A DNA stretch of 64,000 nt from Opitutia bacterium (lineage in GTDB: Bacteria; Verrucomicrobiota; Verrucomicrobiia; Opitutales; Coraliomargaritaceae), in assembly GCA_029252625.1 (NCBI GenBank), contig JAQXBA010000173.1, forward strand, positions 1 to 64,000, written 5' to 3'. The translations under genes and the position numbers were made by a program. The stretch's first letter is position 1. Every line of letters starts with the position of its first letter. A model generated the notes under the pieces. That model searched no databases. It saw only the letters and a list, made by a program, of their open reading frames with translations, and had not been told where the DNA came from. This document shows positions 1 to 12,032 of this stretch, piece by piece.

Positions 1-40
1 CGGATGACCGTGCGTGTCGGAGGCATGCGCTGAAGTCTCA

Positions 41-64
41 CACGGAGACACCAAGACACGGAGG
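41..64. repeat. Three-unit 8-bp tandem repeat at left edge
   Basis: Three consecutive octamers CACGGAGA, CACCAAGA and CACGGAGG are visible. They lie just past the stop codon of the exported protein gene on the minus strand. No function can be read from them. The first 85 bases of the window contain no other supported feature. Confidence 0.5.
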
Positions 65-85
65 CTGGAATTTAACTGGATTTCA

Positions 86-1585
86 CTATTCAGGCTTCCT
101 GACGCGAATGAACTTTTTCGTGTCGGAAGTATCGAGCGAATGACTGACTGTATCCACCGTAGTCCAGCTAGAGAGATCTTCGGATTCTTCGATAATGAAA
201 TCCACTGATAATGAATTACCACCGCTAGGAGTCAGGCTGATCCCACCCAAGTTAAGTCCCTGTCTCTGTGCATCGGTGAGCACACCAGGTAGCTCTGCTG
301 CTGCTTGTTGAAAATCCAAGAGTCGAGCCGCTGACGATACAGTGGGATCGAACCCGAACGTGGCCTGCCTGACTTCGATAGCGTCTAGAATGGAATCACC
401 ATCTGAATCGGCATTGTTTGGATCAGTTCCAGTATCAGTTTCACTGACATAGGTGCCTGTATTGGTCTCGACGGAATCATCAAGGCCATCTCCATCGCGA
501 TCAGAAACAACTACAAAATCCTTAAAAGTATTTTCACCTGGGCTAATTGCCACGTTGTCACTCTCCGCTCCAAATGAAACCCCGATTGGATCACCATTAA
601 TGTAAGATGGTAACTCTGCTACTGAAGACGTGCGTAAATGGATATACTCATTACCATCGTAACTATAGGCACTGGTAAGCTCAGCCGCAGTTGAATCATA
701 GGATAAACGAATGTGAACCGCCTCCACTGGCGAATAAGGAATCGAGTAATCATCAGCAGCGAGGCTTGAGTCGACTCCGATTCGCTTAACACCATTGTGG
801 TCCTGTAACATAATCTCGAGAAAATCTGAGTCGTTGTCGACTGTAGCTGCTGTCGTGAGTAACTGCATCCATATCACAGCCTGGTTAATTGCTTCAATGT
901 CACCATCAGAGTCGATGCGGGTACCTCCATCAACAACGGTTACCGAATTAAGCATGATAACAGAAATCGTCCAGTCATTCTCCCAACTGAGAGAGTTGAT
1001 TTCGCCAGAATTTGTTACCCACAATGCGTTAACAATTCCCCAAGGGCTGGAACCTGAAGCGATTACATCGATCTGCTGTGCTGAGAATTCAAGACTCAGG
1101 TCACTCGAACTCACCCCCTCATTACTGAGCCAAAAACTAGATGTATCTAAAGAGGCTATACCGAGCTGCTTATGCGGATATTTCGGAAGGATTCCCGCAT
1201 CGATCTGTTCTCCGTCAGGTGTGCCATTGTAATCAAGATCCCAAGATGCATCGTAGGTAACGAACTCGCCTGTGCCTCCTTCACTAAAGACAAATGTGCC
1301 CGTGTCGGTGCCCGTGTAGGTATAATCAAAATGCTCGGCGAATGTGCTGTCGGTGAGTCGGCCCGTTCCACTATCCCATGTGTAGTCGTTTGCTGATCGC
1401 TCCTCACTATCTAAAAAAATGAGCTGTGAGCTGGTTTTGTAATAGTGGTATTCAACTCCGTAGTTTGGTGCAGAATCACCATCCAAATAAGAAACTCGAA
1501 TCTTACCTGAAAGATCAGCTGGTTGGGCCCATGTAGTGGTTAGTGATACTAAGAATAGTGAGGCGAGAAAACTTACTCTAATCAT
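86..1585 (-). CDS. Exported protein with thrombospondin type 3-like calcium repeats
   Basis: The 499-residue product opens with a clear signal peptide (MIRVSFLASLFLVSLTTTWA, cleavage before QPAD), so I chose this ATG over one 61 codons upstream, whose extension is not signal-like. The N-terminal half is rich in beta-forming, Thr/Gly/Asp-rich sequence. Residues about 355-405 hold Asp-rich motifs DRDGDGLDD and NADSDGDSILDA, typical of calcium-binding thrombospondin type 3 repeats. The C-terminal end (SEDLSSWTTV region) resembles a terminal beta module common on exported verrucomicrobial proteins. It is expected at the cell surface or outside the cell. The substrate or role is unknown. No neighbour shares its transcription unit. 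Confidence 0.8.
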   Translation of the reverse strand: MIRVSFLASLFLVSLTTTWAQPADLSGKIRVSYLDGDSAPNYGVEYHYYKTSSQLIFLDSEERSANDYTWDSGTGRLTDSTFAEHFDYTYTGTDTGTFVFSEGGTGEFVTYDASWDLDYNGTPDGEQIDAGILPKYPHKQLGIASLDTSSFWLSNEGVSSSDLSLEFSAQQIDVIASGSSPWGIVNALWVTNSGEINSLSWENDWTISVIMLNSVTVVDGGTRIDSDGDIEAINQAVIWMQLLTTAATVDNDSDFLEIMLQDHNGVKRIGVDSSLAADDYSIPYSPVEAVHIRLSYDSTAAELTSAYSYDGNEYIHLRTSSVAELPSYINGDPIGVSFGAESDNVAISPGENTFKDFVVVSDRDGDGLDDSVETNTGTYVSETDTGTDPNNADSDGDSILDAIEVRQATFGFDPTVSSAARLLDFQQAAAELPGVLTDAQRQGLNLGGISLTPSGGNSLSVDFIIEESEDLSSWTTVDTVSHSLDTSDTKKFIRVRKPE

Positions 1586-2040
1586 GCAAGCACTTGTAAT
1601 GGTTAGACATTTATTTATCAAGGATTTTAAAAAGCTATCGCCAAACCTGCGCAAACCGTGTTCGCAACGGTCGATGCCGTCTTGGGTTTTGGCCGACTCT
1701 TGCAGGCGACTGCTCGGAGAGGCCCATGCCTGCGGGGCATTTCTCGGCGGCGTGGAGGGCTGAAGCATTGCCTAATGGTTACTCGGGCTTGAGCGATCAA
1801 ACAAGGTGCTGGCTTCACTCGGCTTGACTAGGATTCACTGTTTAGGCGCGGGAGTGGCCGGAGTGGACACATAAAAAAACGCGTAGAAGGAAATGCGCCC
1901 ATCTCGCTCTGGGATTGGGTTAATGCAAAACTAGGTACTTAATCTCTAAAATGCCCAAAGTGCCATATCGTGCCTGTTTGCGCCTATATATCCCTTAATT
2001 TCTGCTCAGAACTGCTCAAGGTTCTAGTCATGGGGAGACC
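1586..2040. other. 455-bp gene-free interval with GC-rich segment
   Basis: No convincing gene lies between the exported protein and msrA. Bases about 1640-1870 are more GC-rich than the AT-rich 1870-2040 part and carry small hairpins, for example ATGCC/GGCAT at 1726-1740. The open frame that runs through it (upstream extension of the exported protein) has Arg/Pro/Ser-rich composition unlike a real protein. It may be an intergenic repeat element, but copies elsewhere cannot be seen from this window. The AT-rich part may hold a promoter. I could not assign one. Confidence 0.4.
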
Positions 2041-2550
2041 CTAGCGCTTATTCCCATCAGATACTGATTTTCGATACCGGTACAACAACTGTCTGGGGAT
2101 ATGACAGTAATCACCAGGCCGCCGCGTCAGTCGATCCTGATGCGCGGCAGCGCTTTTCAAGTAGTTTGTTAGCGGCATCACTTCGACCACGACCCGCGAT
2201 GCGTCTGACCTCGATAAGATCCACTCTGTAGCCCTGCGCAGGTGAGATGGATCCTGACTGTACACTCCAGTCCGGTACTTCGCTCCCATGTCGGCGCCCT
2301 GTTGGTTCAGGCTGTAAGGATCAATAATTTCAAACAAGGCCTCGATTAATTGCTCAACCGAAACTTGCTGTGGATCGAACTGGGTGCGCACACATTCTGC
2401 ATAGCCATCGTAGTCGCCGTGCCTCTGATCGGTCGCACCGTTGGCTCGACCCGCTTCGGTTGACACCACCCCCGGGACGTGCCGAAAAAATTCCTGAACG
2501 CCCCACAGGCAGCCGCCAGCAAAATAAAGCTCTTCAGTGTTGGGTGTCAT
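2041..2550 (-). CDS. msrA: Peptide methionine sulfoxide reductase MsrA
   Basis: This enzyme reduces methionine-S-sulfoxide in oxidised proteins, using thioredoxin as electron donor. The product from the ATG at 2550 is 169 residues and begins with the MsrA active-site block: GGCLWG, with Cys14 as nucleophile and the usual Phe replaced by Leu. It continues with the conserved region containing GDYDGYAE and the FDPQQVS strand. A second cysteine in GDYCHIP near the C-terminus is the likely resolving Cys. An upstream ATG at 2622 would add 24 residues before the core and is less likely. It is slightly shorter than the E. coli enzyme but similar to the single-domain MsrA type. It stands alone here and fits the general oxidative-stress content of the window. 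Confidence 0.88.
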   Translation of the reverse strand: MTPNTEELYFAGGCLWGVQEFFRHVPGVVSTEAGRANGATDQRHGDYDGYAECVRTQFDPQQVSVEQLIEALFEIIDPYSLNQQGADMGAKYRTGVYSQDPSHLRRATEWILSRSDASRVVVEVMPLTNYLKSAAAHQDRLTRRPGDYCHIPRQLLYRYRKSVSDGNKR

Positions 2551-2745
2551 AAGAGCAGGCAATTGGATCTTTTCATTGATAAGCTCGACTACCAGAAGCG
2601 CTCTGGCCGTGGCACCCGTCATTGATTATATGACATGATGAAGTGTGATACTTAATTGAGTACACTGTTTGATCTAGTCGCTCCAGTCAATCCAACGATA
2701 ATACCTTTACTACCAAATTAACATCGGACATTTTTGTTTGCAGGG

Positions 2746-3600
2746 TCACTGCTTTCCAGCGCCGACTGAACTAGGTGCGCAGCCCATGATCTTACGAAAC
2801 ACTCGTGAGAAATGCAGCGGATCCTCGTAACCCAGCTCTCGCCCGACTGCTCCGACTTGAAGCTGCCCATCGCGCAACAACAGCCAGGCGGCGCTCATCT
2901 TACGGTGCAAGAGTACTTGATACGGCGAATCGCCGTGATACTTCTTAAAGATTCGACAGAGATATTCACTGCTATAGCCAGAGCGCTCTGCCAAATCCGA
3001 TAAGGCATGCAGGCTCTTGTATTCGCGCAGCAGAATCTCCATCGCCAAATCGTAAACCACACGAGAGGCTGACTTCGCTCCACTGGCCGAGCCTTGGTGG
3101 CGCGCAATCAGCGCCAGCAACACCGCTTCAAGCCCATCCACGATCTGCCCCGTCTGCGCATCACTGCGCTGACCTTCGTCGACAATCTTATCCACCACTC
3201 CGACCAGCGAAGCCACATCCCCAAGTTGTAACAACTTACCCGGGCGAAGTCCGACAGCGTGCCATGCCCCTGGAAATACCGCCCCGCCTCTCACCAAAAA
3301 ATACTTACGAAACGGCCGCTCAGCTTCATTGCCAAAATGCTGCACCACGCCAGGCCCATGCGTGAAGACCGAACCATGCCGCAAGCGCCGCAACTGTCGC
3401 CCCTCTCGAAAGAATCCGTGCCCGCCGACGACTACTTCCAAGGTCCAGAAAGGGAAATCGCTTCGTTCAATAAAGTAATCGGCGGTGCACTCCTCATAGC
3501 CTGCCATAAAAACTTGCCCAGCCGCGTCCGCCATCCTTGAAACGTTTGCATAACGACCCTGTCGGACTAGCGGTGACAACTCTAAAGGAAATGTTTTCAT
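2746..3600 (-). CDS. AraC-family regulator, probably of fucose genes
   Basis: The 284-residue protein has an N-terminal cupin-like sensor half (VVVGGHGFFREG, then a GPGVVQHF segment, residues about 45-110). Its C-terminal AraC double helix-turn-helix covers about residues 180-280, with SGYSSEYLCRIFKKYHG and the hallmark ELGYEDPLHFSRVFRK. The ATG at 3600 is preferred because AGGA lies at a suitable distance upstream, which is unusual for this sequence. The gene is divergent from the fucose isomerase gene with only 82 bases between the start codons. It therefore probably senses fucose or a derivative and controls fucI and perhaps fucU. The ligand is inferred from position only. Confidence 0.88.
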   Translation of the reverse strand: MKTFPLELSPLVRQGRYANVSRMADAAGQVFMAGYEECTADYFIERSDFPFWTLEVVVGGHGFFREGRQLRRLRHGSVFTHGPGVVQHFGNEAERPFRKYFLVRGGAVFPGAWHAVGLRPGKLLQLGDVASLVGVVDKIVDEGQRSDAQTGQIVDGLEAVLLALIARHQGSASGAKSASRVVYDLAMEILLREYKSLHALSDLAERSGYSSEYLCRIFKKYHGDSPYQVLLHRKMSAAWLLLRDGQLQVGAVGRELGYEDPLHFSRVFRKIMGCAPSSVGAGKQ

Positions 3601-3682
3601 GTGAATCCTACCTGCAGTTAACAGTTCAATAATATCCATGTATAGTCAGGAATATCTCTAACAAGCAAGAACGATCTAGGCT

Positions 3683-5479
3683 ATGATGAAGGCTATGAAT
3701 AATTATCCCTTTACCTTTCCCAAAATTGGCATTCGCCCCACAATTGATGGTCGTCTCGGTGGCGTGCGTGAGTCGCTCGACGAGATCACCATGAATATGG
3801 CTAAACGTGTGGCTGCCCTTTACACGAAAGAGCTGCGCAACCCAGACGGCAGCCCAGTCGAGTGCGTGATCGCCGACACCAACATTGGCGGCGTGCGCGA
3901 AGCCGCGGCCTGTGAAGCAAAATTCCAACGCGAGGGCGTCGGCCTGAGCCTGACTGTGACACCTTGCTGGTGCTACGGCTCGGAGACAATGGACATGGAC
4001 CCGCATCGTCCGAAAGCGATCTGGGGCTTTAATGGCACCGAGCGCCCCGGAGCGGTCTATCTCGCAGCGGCACTAGCTGGCCACACACAGAAAGGCATTC
4101 CTGCCTTCGGTATTTACGGTAAAGATGTGCAAGAAGCGGGCGACGAAACCATGCCGGAAGACGTGGTTGAAAAGCTTCTCAACTTTGCACGCGCCGGACT
4201 CGCAGTGGGCTTCATGCGTGGCAAATCCTACCTCTCAATGGGTGGCACTTCGATGGGTATCGCTGGTTCGGTTGTCGACTCGTCATTCTGGGAGCGCACA
4301 CTTGGCATGCGTGTCGAAGCGATCGACATGACCGAATTTGTAGGCCGCATGAACAAAGGCATCTACGATCAGGCTGAATTTGATAAAGCCCTCGCATGGG
4401 TCAAAGACAACTGCCCTGAAGGCAAAGATTATAACAGTGCCGATACCCAGCGCAGCCGCGAACAGCTCGACTCCGAGTGGACTGATTCAGTCAAGATGGC
4501 ACTGATTGCCCGCGACCTGATGGTCGGCAATGACGAACTCGCAAAAGTCGGCTACGGCGAGCAGGCCCAAGGCCACAATGCCATCGCCGCAGGCTTCCAA
4601 GGCCAACGCCAATGGACTGACCACTTCCCAAATGGCGACTTCATGGAAGCGATCCTCAACACATCGTTTGACTGGAACGGCAAGCGCCCCCCTTACATTC
4701 TCGCCACGGAGAACGACGCCCTCAACGGCGCTGGCATGCTGTTTGGCCAACTCTTGACTAACAGCGCACAGATCTTTGCCGACCTGCGCACCTACTGGAG
4801 CCCCGACGCAGTGGCTCGTGTCGCAGACGGCTACAAGCTCGAAGGCAACGGAGCGGACGGCCTACTCCACCTGATCAATTCTGGCCCTGCGGCACTCGAT
4901 GGCACGGGTGATCAAACCGATGCCGACGGTAATCCAACCATGAAACCTTTCTGGGATATCACCGACGAAGAAGCAGCCGCGAGTCTCAAGAACACCACTT
5001 GGCACCCTTCCATCACGGAATACTTTCCAGGCGGTGGCATGAGCACACGCTTCAAAACCAAGGGTGGTATGAAGGCGACCATGATTCGCCTTAACCTTGC
5101 AGCGGGTCTAGGCCCTTGCCTACAAATCGCTGAAGGATGGACCGTCGAGCTGCCAGAAAACGTGCACGACGCACTGGATGAGCGCACCAACCCAAGCTGG
5201 CCGACCACATGGTTCGCACCACGCCTGACAGGCAAGGGCGCGTTTAGTTCGACTTATGAAGTGATGAACAACTGGGGTGCCAATCACTGTGTGATGACTG
5301 CTGGCCACGTCGGCAATCTCTACATCACGCTCGCGGCGATGCTACGCATTCCAGTCTATATGCACAATGTGGAAGAAGCGCGCGTATTCCGCCCGAGCGC
5401 ATGGCGAGCGTTTGGCACGGCCGATCTCGAAGGTGCAGATTTCCGCGCCTGCGAGTCGTACGGCCCGCTGTACAAATAA
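3683..5479 (+). CDS. fucI: L-fucose isomerase
   Basis: This cytoplasmic, Mn-dependent enzyme converts L-fucose to L-fuculose (also D-arabinose to D-ribulose), the first step of fucose catabolism. The 598-residue length matches the family (about 590). The start region [20 protein letters not shown] is characteristic. The metal and catalytic residues known from E. coli FucI (E337, D361, H528) align with E343 in ATEND, D367 in FADLRTYW and H535 in GANHCV, with a constant small offset. Alternative ATG codons at 3686 and 3695 are possible, and the one at 3695 gives an N-terminus closer to known enzymes. A divergent AraC gene lies upstream and the mutarotase gene downstream. Fuculokinase and aldolase are not in the window. 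Confidence 0.96.
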   Translation: MMKAMNNYPFTFPKIGIRPTIDGRLGGVRESLDEITMNMAKRVAALYTKELRNPDGSPVECVIADTNIGGVREAAACEAKFQREGVGLSLTVTPCWCYGSETMDMDPHRPKAIWGFNGTERPGAVYLAAALAGHTQKGIPAFGIYGKDVQEAGDETMPEDVVEKLLNFARAGLAVGFMRGKSYLSMGGTSMGIAGSVVDSSFWERTLGMRVEAIDMTEFVGRMNKGIYDQAEFDKALAWVKDNCPEGKDYNSADTQRSREQLDSEWTDSVKMALIARDLMVGNDELAKVGYGEQAQGHNAIAAGFQGQRQWTDHFPNGDFMEAILNTSFDWNGKRPPYILATENDALNGAGMLFGQLLTNSAQIFADLRTYWSPDAVARVADGYKLEGNGADGLLHLINSGPAALDGTGDQTDADGNPTMKPFWDITDEEAAASLKNTTWHPSITEYFPGGGMSTRFKTKGGMKATMIRLNLAAGLGPCLQIAEGWTVELPENVHDALDERTNPSWPTTWFAPRLTGKGAFSSTYEVMNNWGANHCVMTAGHVGNLYITLAAMLRIPVYMHNVEEARVFRPSAWRAFGTADLEGADFRACESYGPLYK

Positions 5480-5492
5480 GCGTTTTTAATCC

Positions 5493-5528
5493 AACTCCCG
5501 TGTTGCCTCGGCAGCACGGGAGTTTTTT
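5493..5528 (+). terminator. Rho-independent terminator after fucI
   Basis: A perfect 10-bp stem AACTCCCGTG/CACGGGAGTT is followed directly by a run of T. It lies 13 bases after the fucI stop codon. The fucU gene downstream would then need read-through or its own promoter. Confidence 0.85.
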
Positions 5529-5548
5529 CGATACACCACTTTACTCCG

Positions 5549-5583
5549 AACTCCTAATTCTTAATTCTTAACTCCTAATTCTC
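5549..5583 (+). repeat. Five-unit heptamer array in the fucU leader
   Basis: Five seven-base units in perfect register: AACTCCT, AATTCTT, AATTCTT, AACTCCT, AATTCTC. The array ends five bases before the fucU ATG and so occupies the place of a ribosome binding site. It contains no Shine-Dalgarno-like sequence. The same period-7, pyrimidine-plus-AA pattern recurs before ubiE and inside the permease gene at 42659-42793. Confidence 0.85.
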
Positions 5584-5588
5584 ATAGT

Positions 5589-6026
5589 ATGCTTAAAGGA
5601 ATCTCTCCCCTCATCTCGCCTGAACTACTCGCCACTTTATCTATGATGGGCCATGGCGACGAAATCATCCTCGCCGATGCGCATTTCCCAGCTGATTCCT
5701 TTAACGAAAATGTGCTTCGTGCCGATGGTCTCAAGATCGCCGATTTACTCGCGGCGATCCTACCTTTATTCGAGCTCGACGCCTATGTGCCGGATCCACT
5801 GGTGATGATGGCAGCCGTCGAAGGTGATACGCTCGACCCTCAAGTAGAGAGCACCTATCGTAACGCGATCGATCAGCATGCGCCAAAAGCGCCCGCGATT
5901 GCCCGCATCGACCGCTTCGCATTTTATGATCGTGCCGAAGGTGCTTTCGCCATCGTCATGACGGGCGAGACTGCCAAATACGGTAATATCCTACTCAAAA
6001 AAGGCGTTACGCCGATTTCGGAGTAG
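5589..6026 (+). CDS. fucU: L-fucose mutarotase, RbsD/FucU family
   Basis: This small cytoplasmic enzyme interconverts the alpha and beta anomers of L-fucose and so feeds the isomerase. The 145-residue length fits FucU. The family signature [15 protein letters not shown] (residues 21-35) contains the catalytic His22 and the conserved DAH. The C-terminal [10 protein letters not shown] segment matches the RbsD/FucU fold. It follows fucI by 109 bases, separated by a terminator and a heptamer repeat array. Membership of the RbsD/FucU superfamily is sure, and fucose specificity comes mainly from the neighbour. Confidence 0.93.
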   Translation: MLKGISPLISPELLATLSMMGHGDEIILADAHFPADSFNENVLRADGLKIADLLAAILPLFELDAYVPDPLVMMAAVEGDTLDPQVESTYRNAIDQHAPKAPAIARIDRFAFYDRAEGAFAIVMTGETAKYGNILLKKGVTPISE

Positions 6027-6131
6027 TTGTTGATTACTAGCGACTCCCAGTCAGTCACTAAGGAAATCCGTAGTGAGCGGGTTTACTCCGCGATCTCCAT
6101 CAGGGCCGCAATCATCACCATAAGCTCGGAT

Positions 6132-6710
6132 CTATTTTAAACGGCTGATCGCACCACCCTGCTGCATAGCTTTGATTTCGTTGCGCACATACCGTTCAAC
6201 GACTTCCTGCACTTTCTGATCCTTTGCTTCCAGGCGCACCCGGTTCCACCACACTGCATCAGTTTTTCCATGCACATAGAGCGCACTCTCCATCATGGCG
6301 GTAAATGTAGTATCCCACTCTCCACCACCGAATAAATCCGAGAATCGAGAGCTCTCGCCTTCATTGCGATTCGACTGCTGCTTGCTCACGTTCTTTGCCT
6401 GAGCGAAATATACTGCCAGCGTGGGGTCCCCTGAGAGGAATTTAGTCAATGTCTCAGCATTCAAAGAAGACACGTTAGGTAACACCGAAAAAGACGGTAC
6501 CGCATTGATCCCCTGCTCCTGGATCGCTGCAGCCAACTTATTTTCAAACAGCACGCGCATCTCAGGGCTATAGGCCAATACCGCCACCAACACTTCATAC
6601 TTTCCCGCCCCCGCCCACTTGGGGTCGGTCCCTGCGTTAATGGGCGTCAACACAGTGCTTTTACAGGAAACAAGCAGTAGTAGGGTCAGTAGGCAAAATA
6701 GATGTCTCAT
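6132..6710 (-). CDS. Predicted lipoprotein of unknown function
   Basis: The 192-residue product from the ATG at 6710 starts with a lipoprotein signal peptide: MRHLFCLLTLLLLVSC, where LVSC is the lipobox and Cys16 the lipidated residue. The upstream part of the open frame (to 6824) would place 38 non-signal residues before it and overlaps the pckG terminator, so it is rejected. After the lipobox come an alpha/beta-looking region (YEVLVAVLAY, then an helix with FENKLAAAIQEQG and AVPSFSVLP) and a charged C-terminal helix. The pattern resembles short lipoproteins of the DUF4136-like kind, but this is a loose resemblance. It is probably an inner-face outer-membrane lipoprotein. It is convergent with fucU. 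Confidence 0.8.
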   Translation of the reverse strand: MRHLFCLLTLLLLVSCKSTVLTPINAGTDPKWAGAGKYEVLVAVLAYSPEMRVLFENKLAAAIQEQGINAVPSFSVLPNVSSLNAETLTKFLSGDPTLAVYFAQAKNVSKQQSNRNEGESSRFSDLFGGGEWDTTFTAMMESALYVHGKTDAVWWNRVRLEAKDQKVQEVVERYVRNEIKAMQQGGAISRLK

Positions 6711-6756
6711 ACCGCGCCGATCAAACGAGTGAGCCGCTGCCATGCCAAGGTATTTC

Positions 6757-6798
6757 ACAAAAAACGCCGATACGACTGTGTGAAAATCGTATCGGCGT
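6757..6798 (-). terminator. Rho-independent terminator of pckG
   Basis: A 12-bp perfect stem (ACGCCGATACGA at 6764-6775 paired with 6787-6798) has a short loop. On the minus strand it is followed by six T. It sits 49 bases past the pckG stop and ends its transcript before the lipoprotein gene. Confidence 0.88.
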
Positions 6799-6846
6799 CT
6801 AAAGTCGCCATGGATGTGACGCACCCGAATAAACGAGGCCTGACAA

Positions 6847-8652
6847 CTACAACCGCGAGATCAATAACTCTCGCTCAAAGATCATCTCCTTCGGCAAGTG
6901 TTCGAAAAGTTTCAAGAATAACTCTTCGTGCTGCAGCGTCTGCATCTTTAAACGTTCGCGATCAATATGCATCAGCTTGTCGAACTCCTCCTCGCTAAAA
7001 TCATCCATGCCACGCCAATCAAGATCTTGGTAACGTGGCATCCAGCCAATCGGCGTCTCCTTGCCGCAAGTGCGGCCGGTTGCCCGTTCGACAATCCAGC
7101 GCAGCGGGCGCATGTTTTCGCCAAACCCAGGCCAGAGCCAGTTGCCTGCATCATCTTTGCGGAACCAATTGACGTTAAACACCCGAGGCGTCTCTGTTAG
7201 GCCGCGCTGCATTTTGAACCAGTGGCGGAAGTAATCGCCCATATGATAGCCGCAGAAAGGTAGCATCGCCATCGGATCGCGACGCAGTGATCCCATGGTG
7301 CCCTCCGCGGCCGCAGTCATTTCGGAGCCCGTGGTCGCGCCAAGATAGACGCCGTGCCCCCAGTTGAAGGCCTGCGTGACGAGGGGCACATCGCTCATAC
7401 GGCGACCACCAAATACCATTGCATGGATGCGTACCCCTTCAGGCTTTTCCCAATTAGGGTCGAGCACCGGGCAATTTACCGCGGGTGCCGTGAAACGGCT
7501 ATTCGGATGCGAAGACGGTGTGTCGCTGGCTGGTGTCCAATCCTTGCCCTTCCAGTCGATCAAATGTGGCGGTGCCTGCTCCGTCATGCCCTCCCACCAG
7601 ACGTCGCCATCATCTGTTAAAGCTACATTGGTAAAAATACTGTCTTTGGAACAAGAATCCATTGCGCTCGGATTAGTCGCATACGAAGTGCCCGGAGCCA
7701 CGCCAAAGAAACCAGCTTCGGGATTGATCGCATGGAGGAATCCATCGGGCCCTGGCTTAATCCAGGCAATGTCGTCGCCGACACAGGTCACCTTGTAGCC
7801 CTCCATTTCTTTGGGAGGAATGATCATGGCGAAATTCGTTTTTCCGCAGGCACTGGGGAACGCGGCGGTGACGTAGGTCTTACGCCCATCTGGTTCTTCG
7901 ACGCCGAGGATCAGCATATGCTCCGCCATCCACCCCTCATCGCGGGCCAAAGTCGAAGCGATACGTAGCGCGAGGCACTTTTTGCCCAGCAGTGCATTAC
8001 CACCGTAACCAGAGCCGTAAGAGACAATCGTGCGTTCTTCGGGAAAATGGACGATATGAGTATCTTTAGGGTTACAAGGCCATGTCACATCCGCGACACC
8101 TTCATCGAGCGGGTAACCGACTGAGTGTAAGCAAGGTACGAAGAAGCCGTCTCTGCCCAACGCGTCGAGGACAGAATCGCCAATCCGCGCCATAATCCGC
8201 ATGTTCACCACGACATAGGGCGAATCGGTAATTTCGACACCGATCTTTGAAATCGGCCCACCGACTGGGCCCATACTAAAAGGGATAATATACATGGTGC
8301 GCCCGTGCATACAGCCCTTAAAAAGCTGCTTCATCTTGCGGCGCATCTTACGCGGATCTTGCCAATTATTGGTCGGACCTGCGCCGTCCTTGTTCTGCGA
8401 ACAAATAAAAGTCTTCGATTCGACACGTGCTACATCGTTAGGATCTGAGCGGAAAAGGTAACTATTTGGGCGCTTCTTTTCATTCAGCTTCACGCACATC
8501 CCCCGCTGCACCATCGAGGCGAAGAGCCGATTGGCCTCGTCTTGCGAACCATCACACCAATGAACAGCGGCTGGTTCGCAAAGCGATATCATTTTTTCAG
8601 CCCACTTTAAAAGGGCCTTATGCGTCGTCTTCGGGATATCGTTTTTAAGCAT
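6847..8652 (-). CDS. pckG: Phosphoenolpyruvate carboxykinase (GTP)
   Basis: This enzyme catalyses GTP-dependent decarboxylation and phosphorylation of oxaloacetate to PEP, the entry to gluconeogenesis. The 601-residue length and motifs identify the GTP class, not the ATP class. [17 protein letters not shown] (residues about 214-230) holds metal and substrate ligands. [14 protein letters not shown] (263-276) is the kinase-1a P-loop with the reactive Cys269 and Lys271. GDDIAW is the metal-binding kinase-2 segment, and FGGRR with the NWFRKD block follows. It is monocistronic, with a strong terminator behind it and a 315-bp intergenic region in front. No obvious Shine-Dalgarno sequence precedes the ATG. 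Confidence 0.97.
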   Translation of the reverse strand: MLKNDIPKTTHKALLKWAEKMISLCEPAAVHWCDGSQDEANRLFASMVQRGMCVKLNEKKRPNSYLFRSDPNDVARVESKTFICSQNKDGAGPTNNWQDPRKMRRKMKQLFKGCMHGRTMYIIPFSMGPVGGPISKIGVEITDSPYVVVNMRIMARIGDSVLDALGRDGFFVPCLHSVGYPLDEGVADVTWPCNPKDTHIVHFPEERTIVSYGSGYGGNALLGKKCLALRIASTLARDEGWMAEHMLILGVEEPDGRKTYVTAAFPSACGKTNFAMIIPPKEMEGYKVTCVGDDIAWIKPGPDGFLHAINPEAGFFGVAPGTSYATNPSAMDSCSKDSIFTNVALTDDGDVWWEGMTEQAPPHLIDWKGKDWTPASDTPSSHPNSRFTAPAVNCPVLDPNWEKPEGVRIHAMVFGGRRMSDVPLVTQAFNWGHGVYLGATTGSEMTAAAEGTMGSLRRDPMAMLPFCGYHMGDYFRHWFKMQRGLTETPRVFNVNWFRKDDAGNWLWPGFGENMRPLRWIVERATGRTCGKETPIGWMPRYQDLDWRGMDDFSEEEFDKLMHIDRERLKMQTLQHEELFLKLFEHLPKEMIFERELLISRL

Positions 8653-8967
8653 ATTAATAACGTATCTAAATTAACTCAAAATGATAAGCTTAAAGTGGTA
8701 AAAATATCACACTTTTTTTAATCAAATTAGGCGAAATCGTGCTGCTCACAACCAGACTTCCTTGTTGCTATAAAAAAGCGACTCACGGCAAACTCACACA
8801 ATAATAAGCACACTCCGACTCATCTTGGGTAAATTCCTCTAAAAAATAACCTCAAAAACAACAAACTGACACTTCACTCTTGATCCACGCCCATCTGTCT
8901 TCATCTCTGACACTATGCATTAATTGAGGTCCTACTCCTCGACAGACTCCACTTCAGCTTTCCAAAC
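8653..8967. other. Divergent intergenic region between pckG and topoisomerase gene
   Basis: This 315-bp AT-rich stretch must hold the promoters of pckG (leftward) and the topoisomerase subunit gene (rightward). I see poly-T/poly-A tracts around 8700-8725 but no convincing -35/-10 pair, operator or structured RNA. No open frame in it looks coding. Confidence 0.5.
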
Positions 8968-11064
<2,097 letters not shown>

Positions 11065-11306
11065 CAGACGAGCGCATGATAGTGGTGATTTCACTGAAGA
11101 CTTGTCGTTAATCAATTCTCATCTGTCTTTTGCTGATGTGCTAGAGAATGGAAAAGCACTATGCGTGCAGCGTAAACGACGCATTCGGCTTCAACAGTAG
11201 CTCTTAATATTTGCCGTGCGGAAATCCCAACCGACAGCGTCTACAGGGTTGACCTCCCCTCAGGTAATATCTTCGATGTGCGTCTACCCCTTGTGTTACC
11301 ACTACC

Positions 11307-12032
11307 ATGAAAGCCCTCTCTTACTCGTTCTTAGCACTGCTTAGCCTATTGCTGGAAGTCGGCGCCCAAACCCAGCCGAGTTATACCTCTACGGTTGAAG
11401 ACCAACAAGATAAGCTCTCCAATCATGTTACAGCGATCCTGACAGCACCGACTGCGACCGGCGAAGTGGATCCATCTAGCGACGCAGGCACCACTGCCTT
11501 GATCGGAAACACATTGGAACTGCCCTCAATGCGGGATCAACTCACGATCACCAAAAGTGCCCAAGGTACATCCGTCGAGATCGAAGACCTAGACCTCAGT
11601 TACGGCAAAAGAATACAAGCGTTTGCCGCTACACTCGAGGATGATACAGCGGAATTCAGCGTCAGCAAACGGTCCCAGAAAAGAAATCCGCTGCTCGAGA
11701 TGCTTATTGGTTTCATCATCGAGGTCATCATGACGCTGATTGTCTTAAAAATCACCTTCTTGCTGAGTGAATTACGCTTCTACTTCTCTCAAGTGCTGCC
11801 AATCAGCCTAGTTGTTGCATCCTTCGGAGTACTGATGCATGTCATCTTCGGCATTAGCCTGTTGAACCCACTGCAGATCGCGCTGAATTCTTTGGTTATG
11901 CTGCTGCTGATACGACTGATCACCGAGGCGCATGAATGGGCGATCGCGCTTAGAATTACATTCGTCACACGACTCGTCACCATAGGCCTCATCTGGCTAG
12001 CCTTTACCGGCATGTCGGTATTTGGATTCTAA
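11307..12032 (+). CDS. Membrane protein of unknown function
   Basis: The 241-residue protein begins with a signal peptide (MKALSYSFLALLSLLLEVGAQ) followed by about 100 polar, Thr/Ser-rich residues, which are probably periplasmic. The second half carries four hydrophobic segments (about 133-150, 158-180, 185-205 and 220-241) that should be membrane helices. Short polar links join them. I recognise no family motif. It stands between the topoisomerase and MBL-hydrolase genes with 242 and 122 bases of spacing, so it is probably transcribed alone. Its composition fits the neighbours, so there is no sign of transfer. Confidence 0.7.
   Translation: MKALSYSFLALLSLLLEVGAQTQPSYTSTVEDQQDKLSNHVTAILTAPTATGEVDPSSDAGTTALIGNTLELPSMRDQLTITKSAQGTSVEIEDLDLSYGKRIQAFAATLEDDTAEFSVSKRSQKRNPLLEMLIGFIIEVIMTLIVLKITFLLSELRFYFSQVLPISLVVASFGVLMHVIFGISLLNPLQIALNSLVMLLLIRLITEAHEWAIALRITFVTRLVTIGLIWLAFTGMSVFGF

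Noticed and set aside
41-64. Octamer repeat as the edge of an insertion sequence
   Set aside because: There is no inverted repeat or transposase and the repeat is only 24 bases long.
1586-1768. N-terminal 61-codon extension of the exported calcium-repeat protein
   Set aside because: The extension puts a signal peptide in the middle of the protein and is Pro/Ser/Arg-rich. The internal ATG gives a classical exported protein.
6055-6080. Hairpin between fucU and the lipoprotein gene as a terminator
   Set aside because: A CACTA/TAGTG stem is present but there is no T run on either strand, so I do not call it a terminator.
11249-11270. TTGACC and TAATAT before the membrane protein gene as a sigma70 promoter
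   Set aside because: The two hexamers are only about ten bases apart, far short of the usual 17.
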